Source: Pseudomonas wenzhouensis (GTDB lineage Bacteria > Pseudomonadota > Gammaproteobacteria > Pseudomonadales > Pseudomonadaceae). From it: a stretch of DNA of 64,000 bases. Made by a program: the position numbers and the translations under genes. Shown here piece after piece: positions 18,971-27,474 of the stretch. The stretch is taken from assembly GCF_021029445.1 (NCBI RefSeq), contig NZ_CP072610.1, positions 2,790,001 through 2,854,000 on the forward strand, in the 5' to 3' direction. Each line of letters starts with the position of its first letter. Positions within the stretch are counted from its first letter, which is position 1. The notes under the pieces were generated by a model that was not told the origin of the DNA, made no database searches, and was given only the letters and a program-made list of their open reading frames with translations.

Positions 18971-20020
18971 ATGCCCGTCAAACTGCAACGTCGTCTTTTC
19001 ATCTGCGTGATCCTGCTGGCGTTGATCGCCGGCGCCCTACTGACTCGATGGTTATTGGTCGGTCGTTATCACGAGAGCACGGACAACGCCTACGTACAGG
19101 GCGAGATCACCCGTATTTCCAGCCAGCTGAATGCACGCATCGAAAAGGTGCTGGTGCGCGACAACCAGCACGTGGAAGCCGGTCAGTTGCTGGCCGTGCT
19201 GGAAGACGCCGATTTCCGTCTGGCGCGCCAGCGCGCCCTCGCCGCGCTGCAAACCCATGAGGCCGAGCGCGCCCAGGCGCAGAGCAAACTCGACCAGCAG
19301 GCCAGCCTGATTGCCGCCAGCCAGGCCGACGTCGCTGCCAGCCAGGCCACGCTGTATCGCTCCAGACTCGATCTCGGCCGCGCCCAAACCCTGCGCAAGC
19401 CGGGTTATGTATCCGAAGAGCGAGTCACCACCCTGGCCGCCGACAATCGTGTGGCCCGCTCGCAAGTGGCCAAGGCCCAGGCCGATCTGCAGGCGCAGCG
19501 TCAGCAGGTCGCCAGCCTGGAAGCTGAACTCAAACGCCTGGACGCACTGATCCTGTCCGCCCAGGCTGACCTGGAACAGGCCGACCTCAACCTCTCGCGC
19601 ACGCAGATCAAAGCGCCGATCAGCGGCATGGTCGGCCAACGCTCGGCCCGCGAAGGCCAGGTGGTACAAAGCGGCGCCTACCTGCTGTCGCTGGTACCGG
19701 ATCAGGACATCTGGATCCAGGCCAACTTCAAGGAAACCCAGATCGGCTACATGCGCCCAGGGCAAAAAGCCGAGCTGCTGTTCGACAGCTACCCGGACAC
19801 GCCTATCGAAGGCCACATCGACAGCCTGTTCGCCGCCTCCGGCGCGCAGTTCAGCCTGCTGCCGCCGGACAACGCCACCGGCAACTTCACCAAGGTGGTG
19901 CAGCGCATACCGGTCAAACTGACCTTCGCCGCCGACAATCCGCTACGCGGGCTGATCCGCCCCGGCATGTCAGTGGACGTCAGCGTCGATCTGCGCAGCG
20001 ACGACAGCCATGGCGGATGA
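18971..20020 (+). CDS. EmrA-like HlyD-family efflux adaptor
   Basis: The 349-residue periplasmic adaptor is anchored by one N-terminal helix (LFICVILLALIAGALLTRWLL). The biotinyl-lipoyl half-motif STDNAYVQGEITRISSQLN, typical of EmrA-type proteins, comes next. A long alanine/glutamine-rich coiled coil leads to the second half (DLNLSRTQIKAPISGMVGQR). It would connect the inner-membrane MFS pump to a TolC-type channel encoded elsewhere. I chose ATG 18971; the longer frame back to 18704 overlaps the divergent regulator. Its last 11 bases overlap the pump gene, so translation is coupled. Confidence 0.9.
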   Translation: MPVKLQRRLFICVILLALIAGALLTRWLLVGRYHESTDNAYVQGEITRISSQLNARIEKVLVRDNQHVEAGQLLAVLEDADFRLARQRALAALQTHEAERAQAQSKLDQQASLIAASQADVAASQATLYRSRLDLGRAQTLRKPGYVSEERVTTLAADNRVARSQVAKAQADLQAQRQQVASLEAELKRLDALILSAQADLEQADLNLSRTQIKAPISGMVGQRSAREGQVVQSGAYLLSLVPDQDIWIQANFKETQIGYMRPGQKAELLFDSYPDTPIEGHIDSLFAASGAQFSLLPPDNATGNFTKVVQRIPVKLTFAADNPLRGLIRPGMSVDVSVDLRSDDSHGG

Positions 20021-21563
20021 TGCGCTGATCCGCCCGACGGCAGAGCCCAGCCGCCGCGACTGGATCGCCGTGATGAGCGCCATGCTCGGCGCCTTCATGG
20101 CGGTGCTGGACATCCAGATCACCAACTCCTCGCTCAAGGACATCCAGGGCGCACTGTCCGCCACCCTGGAGGAAGGCTCGTGGATTTCCACCTCCTACCT
20201 GGTCGCCGAGATCATCATGATTCCGTTGACCGCCTGGCTGGTGCAGCTGTTTTCGGCACGGCGCCTGGCGGTGTGGGTCTCGGTAGGTTTTCTGATCGCA
20301 TCCTTGCTGTGCTCCCTGGCCTGGAGCCTGGAGAGCATGATCGTCTTTCGCGCCCTGCAAGGCTTCACCGGCGGCGCGTTGATTCCACTGGCGTTCACCC
20401 TGACGCTGATCAAACTGCCCGAGCACCAACGCGCCAAGGGCATGGCGCTGTTCGCCATCACCGCCACCTTCGCCCCCTCCATCGGCCCGACGCTGGGCGG
20501 CTGGCTGACCGAGAACTGGGGCTGGGAATACATCTTCTACATCAACGTGCCGCCCGGCCTGATCATGATCGCCGGGCTGCTCTACGGCCTGGAGAAGAAG
20601 GCGCCACAGTGGGAGCTGCTGAAAACCACCGACTACGCCGGCATCGTCACCCTAGGCCTGGGCCTGGGCTGCCTGCAGGTATTCCTCGAAGAGGGACACC
20701 GCAAGGACTGGCTGGAATCGCAACTGATCGTCGGCCTGGGTAGCGTGGCCCTGGTGAGCCTGATCCTGTTCGTCATCCTGCAGATCTCCCGGCCCAACCC
20801 GCTGATCAACCTGGGCGTGCTGCGCGAACGCAACTTCGGCCTGGCCAGCATATCCAGCCTGGGCCTCGGTGTCGGGCTGTATGGCTCGATCTACGTGCTG
20901 CCGCTGTACCTGGCGCAGATCCAGAGCTACAACGCCCTGCAGATCGGCGAAGTGATCATGTGGATGGGCGTGCCGCAGCTGTTTCTGATCCCGCTGGTGC
21001 CCAAGCTGATGAAGATCATCTCGCCGAAATGGCTGTGCGCCCTGGGCTTTGCCTTATTCGGCGCGGCGAGTTTCTTCTCCGGCGTACTCAACCCGGACTT
21101 CGCCGGTGAACAGTTCCAGCACATCCAGATCGTCCGCGCGCTGGGCCAGCCACTGGTAATGGTCACCGTGTCGCTGATCGCCACGGCCTATATCCTGCCG
21201 CAGGATGCCGGCTCGGCCTCCAGCCTGTTCAACATCCTGCGCAACCTCGGTGGCGCCATCGGCATTGCCCTGCTCGCCACCCTGCTGGATGCCCGCGCCA
21301 AGGTCTATTTCGACTACCTGCGCGAATCTATCGTGCCGACCAACCCGCAAGTCGAGGAGCGCTTACAATTGCTTACGCAGACCCTAGGTAGCGAGCAGGC
21401 GGCCCTGGCCAAGCTCAGCCAGATCGTCCATGAACAGGCGACCATCATGGCCTATAACGATGCCTTCCATTTCATCGGCATCGCCCTGGGCGTGAGCATG
21501 CTGGCGATCTTGCTGACACGGAAATTGCCGCAGAACATGGCAGGTGGCGGCGCAGCGCATTGA
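20010..21563 (+). CDS. DHA2-family MFS drug efflux pump (EmrB-like)
   Basis: The 517-residue protein has the 14-helix DHA2 layout. The first helix contains MLGAFMAVLDIQITNSSL, a version of the LDxTIVNVAL motif. FRALQGFTGGALIPLAF and SIGPTLGGWLTENWGWEYIF match antiporter motif C and the following loop. Members export hydrophobic toxic compounds by proton antiport, together with the EmrA-like adaptor just upstream. The substrate is unknown. The ATG lies within the last codons of the adaptor gene. A weak GC hairpin at about 21574-21611 follows. Confidence 0.92.
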   Translation: MADDALIRPTAEPSRRDWIAVMSAMLGAFMAVLDIQITNSSLKDIQGALSATLEEGSWISTSYLVAEIIMIPLTAWLVQLFSARRLAVWVSVGFLIASLLCSLAWSLESMIVFRALQGFTGGALIPLAFTLTLIKLPEHQRAKGMALFAITATFAPSIGPTLGGWLTENWGWEYIFYINVPPGLIMIAGLLYGLEKKAPQWELLKTTDYAGIVTLGLGLGCLQVFLEEGHRKDWLESQLIVGLGSVALVSLILFVILQISRPNPLINLGVLRERNFGLASISSLGLGVGLYGSIYVLPLYLAQIQSYNALQIGEVIMWMGVPQLFLIPLVPKLMKIISPKWLCALGFALFGAASFFSGVLNPDFAGEQFQHIQIVRALGQPLVMVTVSLIATAYILPQDAGSASSLFNILRNLGGAIGIALLATLLDARAKVYFDYLRESIVPTNPQVEERLQLLTQTLGSEQAALAKLSQIVHEQATIMAYNDAFHFIGIALGVSMLAILLTRKLPQNMAGGGAAH

Positions 21564-21620
21564 GGCGCCTGTCACGCGGGAGGATATCGCTCTCTAAATC
21601 CCCCCGCGCCGGCTGCCGCC

Positions 21621-22592
<972 letters not shown>

Positions 22593-22799
22593 GACGAAAT
22601 CCTTGCGGGCAGAGAAAGACACCAAGCCTAAGCCGCGCCCTGGCGCGCGTCCAGCCAACAGACCGAAAGCTGGGTGACTCGCCATTCAGTGACTGAATAC
22701 TGCGTCTGCGTTCACAGCCACCGGAGCTGCGCGTTATAGTCGCGCTCTGAATTTCTGCTGCGGGCCGGCCCCGCGCGTTACCGTTCCGAGGATTTTCCG

Positions 22800-23645
22800 A
22801 TGAAGTTCGAAGGCACCCAGTCCTACGTCGCCACCGACGACCTCAAACTCGCGGTCAACGCCGCCATCACCCTGCAGCGCCCACTGCTGGTCAAGGGTGA
22901 GCCGGGCACCGGCAAGACCCTGCTCGCCGAGCAACTGGCCGACGCCTTCGGCGCCAAGCTGATCACCTGGCATATCAAGTCCACCACCAAGGCGCATCAG
23001 GGCCTGTACGAATACGATGCGGTCAGCCGCCTGCGCGATTCGCAGCTCGATTCCGACAAGGTTCACGACGTTCGCAACTACATCAAGAAGGGCAAGCTGT
23101 GGGAGGCGTTCGAATCCGACGAACGCGTGATCCTGCTGATCGACGAGATCGACAAGGCCGACATCGAGTTCCCCAACGACCTGTTGCAGGAACTCGACAA
23201 GATGGAGTTCTACGTTTACGAGACCAACGAGACGATCAAGGCCAAGCATCGCCCGATCATCATCATCACCTCGAATAACGAGAAGGAACTGCCGGACGCC
23301 TTCCTGCGCCGCTGCTTCTTCCACTACATCGCCTTCCCCGATCGCGACACGCTGAAGAAGATCGTCGACGTGCACTACCCCAATATCAGCGGCGAGCTGG
23401 TGGCCGAAGCGCTGGACGTGTTCTTCGACGTGCGCAAGGTGCCGGGCCTGAAGAAAAAACCCTCGACCAGCGAGCTGGTGGACTGGCTCAAGCTGCTGAT
23501 GGCCGACAATATCGGCGAAGCCGTGCTGCGTGAACGCGATCCGACCAAGGCCATCCCGCCGCTGGCTGGCGCCCTGGTGAAGAACGAGCAGGATGTGCAG
23601 CTGCTCGAGCGCCTGGCCTTCATGACCCGCCGCGCTTCTCGGTAA
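22800..23645 (+). CDS. MoxR-family AAA+ ATPase
   Basis: The 281-residue ATPase has Walker A GEPGTGKT at residues 33-40, Walker B LLIDEID at 112-118, sensor 1 in IIIITSNN at 153-160 and the arginine region LPDAFLRRCF. MoxR ATPases act with von Willebrand factor A proteins as chaperones that insert metals or assemble enzyme complexes. The downstream VWA gene on the same strand is the expected partner. A GAGG ribosome site precedes ATG 22800. The client complex is not evident from neighbours, so the role stays general. Confidence 0.92.
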   Translation: MKFEGTQSYVATDDLKLAVNAAITLQRPLLVKGEPGTGKTLLAEQLADAFGAKLITWHIKSTTKAHQGLYEYDAVSRLRDSQLDSDKVHDVRNYIKKGKLWEAFESDERVILLIDEIDKADIEFPNDLLQELDKMEFYVYETNETIKAKHRPIIIITSNNEKELPDAFLRRCFFHYIAFPDRDTLKKIVDVHYPNISGELVAEALDVFFDVRKVPGLKKKPSTSELVDWLKLLMADNIGEAVLRERDPTKAIPPLAGALVKNEQDVQLLERLAFMTRRASR

Positions 23646-23666
23646 ACATCGGGCGGCTGCGCGTCG

Positions 23667-23749
23667 GTCAGGCTGCGTTGAGAGCAGGCTCGCAATGCTC
23701 ATGTACAAAAGTACACTGCGCTTGCTCGCCTGCTCTCGCCTTGCCTGAC
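23667..23749. repeat. 83-base imperfect palindrome between moxR and the VWA gene
   Basis: The sequence is symmetric about 23708.5. The outer arms are GTCAGGC and GCCTGAC, the middle arms GAGAGCAGGC and GCCTGCTCTC, and the inner core is TGTAC-AAAA-GTACA. Mismatched internal loops interrupt it. RNA from either strand could fold into one long stem. It has the look of a dispersed intergenic Pseudomonas repeat, although only one copy is in this window. It separates two genes that should be co-transcribed. Confidence 0.8.
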
Positions 23750-23821
23750 TCTAGCTCACTCGTCCTTACTCTGGTGCGGGCAGTGGCCACAGGCAGTCAC
23801 AGACTTTCATGAGGGCATAGC

Positions 23822-25000
23822 ATGCTGCTCAACCTGTTCAACGAAATGCGCGCGGCCAAGGTGCCGGTGTCGGTGCGCGAGTTGCTCGACCTGATCAACG
23901 CGCTCAAGCACAACGTCGTGTTCGCCGACATGGACGAGTTCTACTACTTGGCGCGCGCGATCCTGGTCAAGGACGAACGTCACTTCGACAAGTTCGACCG
24001 CGCCTTCGGCGCCTACTTCAATGGCCTGGAAAACCTCAACCAGCACATCGAGGCGATGATTCCCGAGGAATGGCTGCGCAAGGAGTTCGAGCGCCTGCTG
24101 AGCGACGAGGAAAAGGCGCAGATCCAGAGCCTCGGCGGCCTGGACAAGCTGATCGAGGAATTCAAGAAACGCCTCGAAGAACAGAAGGAAAAGCACGCCG
24201 GCGGCAACAAGTGGATCGGCACCGGTGGCACCAGCCCGTTCGGCTCCGGCGGCTACAACCCCGAAGGCATTCGCGTCGGCGATGCCGGCAAGCGCCAGGG
24301 CAAGGCCGCCAAGGTGTGGGATCAGCGTGAATACAAGAACCTCGACGATCAGGTCGAGCTGGGCACGCGCAATATCAAGGTGGCGTTGCGCCGTCTGCGC
24401 AAGTTCGCCCGTCAGGGCGCAGCCGAAGAGCTCGATCTGGACGGCACCATCGACCACACGGCGAAAGATGGCGGCCTGCTCAATATCCAGATGCGCCCGG
24501 AACGGCGCAACACGGTCAAGCTCCTGCTGCTGCTGGATATCGGCGGCTCGATGGACGCCCACGTCAAGGTCTGCGAGGAACTGTTTTCCGCCTGCAAGAC
24601 CGAGTTCAAGCATCTTGAGTATTTCTACTTCCACAACTTCATCTACGAGAGCGTGTGGAAGAACAACCTGCGCCGCACCAGCGAACGCACCTCGACGATG
24701 GATCTGCTGCACAAGTACGGCGCCGACTACAAGGTGGTGTTCGTCGGCGATGCGGCCATGGCGCCCTACGAGATCACCCAGGCCGGCGGCAGCGTCGAGC
24801 ACTGGAACGAGGAAGCCGGCTACGTCTGGATGAAGCGCTTCACCGAGAAGTTCAAGAAGATCATCTGGATCAACCCCTACCCCAAGGACACCTGGAACTA
24901 CACCGCCTCTACCGGCCTGGTGCGCGAGCTGATCGAAGATCGCATGTACCCGCTGACCCTGCAGGGGCTGGAAGACGGCATGAAGTACCTGTCCAAGTAA
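23822..25000 (+). CDS. VWA/CoxE-like protein, partner of MoxR
   Basis: The 392-residue cytoplasmic protein has a helical N-terminal half and a charged linker (EEFKKRLEEQKEKHAGG). The C-terminal CoxE-type von Willebrand A domain begins RRNTVKLLLLLDIGGSMDAH. The MIDAS motif DxGxS starts at Asp239, so a metal ion can bind. Such proteins pair with MoxR ATPases in metal-cofactor assembly, for example CoxD/CoxE in carbon monoxide dehydrogenase maturation. No Cox genes are nearby. It lies 176 bases downstream of moxR across the palindrome and ends at a strong terminator. Confidence 0.88.
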   Translation: MLLNLFNEMRAAKVPVSVRELLDLINALKHNVVFADMDEFYYLARAILVKDERHFDKFDRAFGAYFNGLENLNQHIEAMIPEEWLRKEFERLLSDEEKAQIQSLGGLDKLIEEFKKRLEEQKEKHAGGNKWIGTGGTSPFGSGGYNPEGIRVGDAGKRQGKAAKVWDQREYKNLDDQVELGTRNIKVALRRLRKFARQGAAEELDLDGTIDHTAKDGGLLNIQMRPERRNTVKLLLLLDIGGSMDAHVKVCEELFSACKTEFKHLEYFYFHNFIYESVWKNNLRRTSERTSTMDLLHKYGADYKVVFVGDAAMAPYEITQAGGSVEHWNEEAGYVWMKRFTEKFKKIIWINPYPKDTWNYTASTGLVRELIEDRMYPLTLQGLEDGMKYLSK

Positions 25001-25017
25001 GGCTTCATGCCGAAACG

Positions 25018-25056
25018 AAAAACGCCGCGCACCCTGCACAGGATCGCGGCGTTTTT
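25018..25056. terminator. Bidirectional intrinsic terminator
   Basis: AAAAACGCCGCG and CGCGGCGTTTTT form a 12-base perfect stem around a 15-base loop, with A- and U-runs on both sides. It serves the VWA gene on the plus strand and the DUF2937-like gene on the minus strand. Confidence 0.9.
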
Positions 25057-25078
25057 CGTTGCCTCCCGGTAATCGCCT

Positions 25079-25603
25079 TCAGCGCCAGTGGCGTTGCTGG
25101 GCGCGCCTGAGCCGCCCGCTCCCGAACATCAGGCCGAACATCAGCACCAGCAGCTCGGCCACCCAGGCCAGCAGCAAGGCACTGATCACACCCCAGAGGA
25201 TTGCATCCGGGGTGAACAGCACCTGGTAGCGGTAGGCCTGCAGGGTTTCCTCGAACAGCTCATGGTCAGCGCCCGTCGCCAGGTGCCAGGCCTGGGTGTA
25301 CCAGGGCCCCTGCATCGTTTGCCATTCGCGTTCGAGCAAGGCCGAGCGCTGTACCAGATGCCCGACGCTGGCGGCATCGCTGCGCATCACCGGGTCATCG
25401 CTGACCCGGTAGTGGGCCACCAGCGCGTCCATATCGCCCTTGAAGAACTTCTGCGCCGTCTCCCGGAACCCCTTGAGGCTCTGCTGCGACTCCAGGCGGT
25501 GAGCCTCGACCCGCTTGGTGTAGTCATCGATAAAGCCCGGCACCTGCACGCCCAGCAGCAGGCCAAAAGCGAAAAGCGTCAGACGCAGGTAACTTCTAAG
25601 CAT
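25079..25603 (-). CDS. DUF2937-like membrane protein
   Basis: The 174-residue protein has one N-terminal hydrophobic helix (LRLTLFAFGLLLGVQVPGF), a soluble helical middle (DDYTKRVEAHRLESQQSL), and two helices near the C-terminus (AILWGVISALLLAWVAELL and LVLMFGLMFGSG). This layout and length fit DUF2937, whose function is unknown. ATG 25603 was chosen because it places the first helix at the N-terminus. It starts four bases after the class II amidotransferase stop, so the two share a transcript. Confidence 0.7.
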   Translation of the reverse strand: MLRSYLRLTLFAFGLLLGVQVPGFIDDYTKRVEAHRLESQQSLKGFRETAQKFFKGDMDALVAHYRVSDDPVMRSDAASVGHLVQRSALLEREWQTMQGPWYTQAWHLATGADHELFEETLQAYRYQVLFTPDAILWGVISALLLAWVAELLVLMFGLMFGSGRLRRAQQRHWR

Positions 25604-25607
25604 GGGA

Positions 25608-26381
25608 TCAGGCCTTGCCGTGAGTGATGCTTTCGCCGCGGCGCCACAGGCGCCATTCACCCGGCTGGTACAGCGACCATTGTTCGTTGTCGGTCAGAGG
25701 TTCGGTGGCGATGACCGTCACCACATCATTGGGTGTGGTTTCCGCCTGGAAGTCCACCTTGAGATCGGCGTCCTTGAGCTGCGCCGGGCCAAACGGCGCA
25801 CGCCGGGTAATATGTGCCAACTTGGTCGAACAGAAGCTGAACAACCAGTCGCCATCACTGAGCAGGCAATTGAACACGCCGAGCTGACGGTAACTGGCGC
25901 AGGCGGCGACCAGCACCGGCAGGAGCATTTCCACCGAGACCGGCTCGGGAAAGGCGCGGCGCACACGGTTGAGCAGGTCGCAGAAGGCCGCCTCGCTGTC
26001 GGTCTCGCCCACCGGCCGATAGAAACTGGTGGAGCCCTGCAGACCTGCCAGCTGACCATTGTGCGCGAAACACCAGTTGCGCCCCCACAGCTCGCGGCTG
26101 AAGGGATGGGTATTGACCAGGCAAACCTTGCCGACGTTGGCCTGGCGGATATGGCCGATCACCACTTCGCTCTTGATCGGGTAGCGCTGCACCAGTTGCG
26201 CCACCTCGGATTCACTGCTCGCGCGCGGATCCTGGAACAGCCGCAGGCCACGCCCTTCATAGAAGCCGATACCCCAGCCATCACGGTGCGGCCCGGTGCG
26301 GCCACCACGCTGCATCAGCCCGGTGAAACTGAAGACGATATCGGTGGGTACATTGGCGCTCATGCCGAGCAATTCGCACAT
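25608..26381 (-). CDS. Class II glutamine amidotransferase (YafJ-like)
   Basis: The 257-residue protein begins MCELLGMSANVPTD, where Cys2 becomes the N-terminal nucleophile after Met removal. GRTGPHRDGWGIGFY, IGHIRQANVGKV and WCFAHNGQLAG are the conserved Ntn-hydrolase glutamine-binding segments. These proteins hydrolyse glutamine amide, but stand-alone YafJ-type members have no known acceptor. It is the second gene of a probable operon HIT, amidotransferase, DUF2937, with only four bases between it and each neighbour. Confidence 0.9.
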   Translation of the reverse strand: MCELLGMSANVPTDIVFSFTGLMQRGGRTGPHRDGWGIGFYEGRGLRLFQDPRASSESEVAQLVQRYPIKSEVVIGHIRQANVGKVCLVNTHPFSRELWGRNWCFAHNGQLAGLQGSTSFYRPVGETDSEAAFCDLLNRVRRAFPEPVSVEMLLPVLVAACASYRQLGVFNCLLSDGDWLFSFCSTKLAHITRRAPFGPAQLKDADLKVDFQAETTPNDVVTVIATEPLTDNEQWSLYQPGEWRLWRRGESITHGKA

Positions 26382-26385
26382 CGAA

Positions 26386-26832
26386 TCAATTCTCCTTGCC
26401 GAGGATCAGGCGCAAACGTTCGGCCTCGTCCTGCAGACGCGCTTCGATTCGCTTGCGGCCCATTGGCAGAAAACGCACCAGCAATCGCCAGAGCAGCGCC
26501 GGCAGGTCACCCGGCCGACGCGGAATCAGGTGTAGATGAAGATGAGGCACGTGCTGGTTGGAGTCCGGACCGTCATTGATCAGCAGGTTGATGCCGTTCT
26601 TGCCAAAGCCCGCTTCACGCAGCGCACTGGCCACGCGCTCCGACAAAGTCAGCAGGCGCTCACGAACCGACACGGGCAAGTCACGCAGAAACGGCGCATG
26701 TAGGCGACTGACGATCAGCACATGGGCCGGACGCATCGGGAAGATATCCAGCAGAACGATGAAATCATCATCCTCGTAAAGTCGATGAGCGGGTAGCCGT
26801 CGCTCGGCAATGGTACAGAACACGCAATCCAT
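26386..26832 (-). CDS. HIT-family nucleotide hydrolase
   Basis: The 148-residue protein starts MDCVFCTIAERRLPAHRLYE and ends its catalytic core with HVPHLHLHLIP, the histidine triad HxHxHxx that attacks a nucleotide phosphate. HIT proteins hydrolyse AMP-linked or dinucleotide substrates; the exact substrate is unknown. A GGGAGG ribosome site precedes ATG 26832, which is better than the upstream in-frame Met codons. The C-terminal extension (GRKRIEARLQDEAERLRLIL) is a charged helix. It heads the three-gene minus-strand operon. Confidence 0.9.
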   Translation of the reverse strand: MDCVFCTIAERRLPAHRLYEDDDFIVLLDIFPMRPAHVLIVSRLHAPFLRDLPVSVRERLLTLSERVASALREAGFGKNGINLLINDGPDSNQHVPHLHLHLIPRRPGDLPALLWRLLVRFLPMGRKRIEARLQDEAERLRLILGKEN

Positions 26833-26895
26833 CGGGCCTCCCTTGCACAAGGCCATCATGCTGAACGCACGGGCCAGCCGGCGCAAGGGGGCAAA

Positions 26896-27366
26896 TCAGA
26901 TTCGCGGCTCCAGACGGCCGCTGCGATCGCGCCCATAATCGCGAATCGGCAGATCGTCGTCCTCTTCCATGCGCTCGCGCAGGGTGCGCGGGTCTTCGTC
27001 AGGCTCCGACGCTGGTTGGCCATGGCGATCCTTCCACCAGCGCTCGATGGGCCAGCGAATGGCGACGAACAGCAGATAAACGGCAAGGGCAATCAGGCTG
27101 TACAACGCCAAATCGGCCACCGCACGCCAGGCGTTGTTGCCGACCTTGAGCAACACGTCCATGGCAGTGACCGCCAGAGCGGGTGCAAACAGGTCACGCG
27201 CCGGATCGACGATGGTCGGGCTGAACAACAGCACAGCCATCAACACCCGCAGCGGCTCACGCAGGTAGCGCCACATCCAGCGGGTCAGGCGCATCCACAC
27301 CAACAGGCAACCCAGGGCAGCAATCCCATAGGCCGCCCAGGCCATGAGGTAGTCGTTTTCATTCAT
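26896..27366 (-). CDS. Multi-helix membrane protein of unknown function
   Basis: The 156-residue protein begins MNENDYLMAWAAYGIAALG. It has about three or four hydrophobic segments, the last being ALYSLIALAVYLLFVAIRW. The tail after that is highly charged and acidic, with EPDEDPRTLRERMEEDDD, and ends in GRLEPRI. Databases sometimes call homologs MFS transporters, but at this size that cannot be right. ATG 27366 or 27369 may be used. It is divergent from the oligopeptidase gene with a gap of about 105 bases. Not assigned to a function. Confidence 0.75.
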   Translation of the reverse strand: MNENDYLMAWAAYGIAALGCLLVWMRLTRWMWRYLREPLRVLMAVLLFSPTIVDPARDLFAPALAVTAMDVLLKVGNNAWRAVADLALYSLIALAVYLLFVAIRWPIERWWKDRHGQPASEPDEDPRTLRERMEEDDDLPIRDYGRDRSGRLEPRI

Positions 27367-27474
27367 CATAAGCAGGCGCCGGCGTGGCAGGTCTGGCAAA
27401 GGGGCGCTTATGATAGCGGCTTTTGTCCAGCGCGGCGCCCCTGCCGTCGCCCTCTCGTTCACTGGAGCCATGCC

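Noticed and set aside
22800..25000. MoxR-VWA pair as part of a defence or conflict system
   Set aside because: Such systems need a third effector component. The neighbours are cysK and housekeeping genes, so the chaperone role is more likely.
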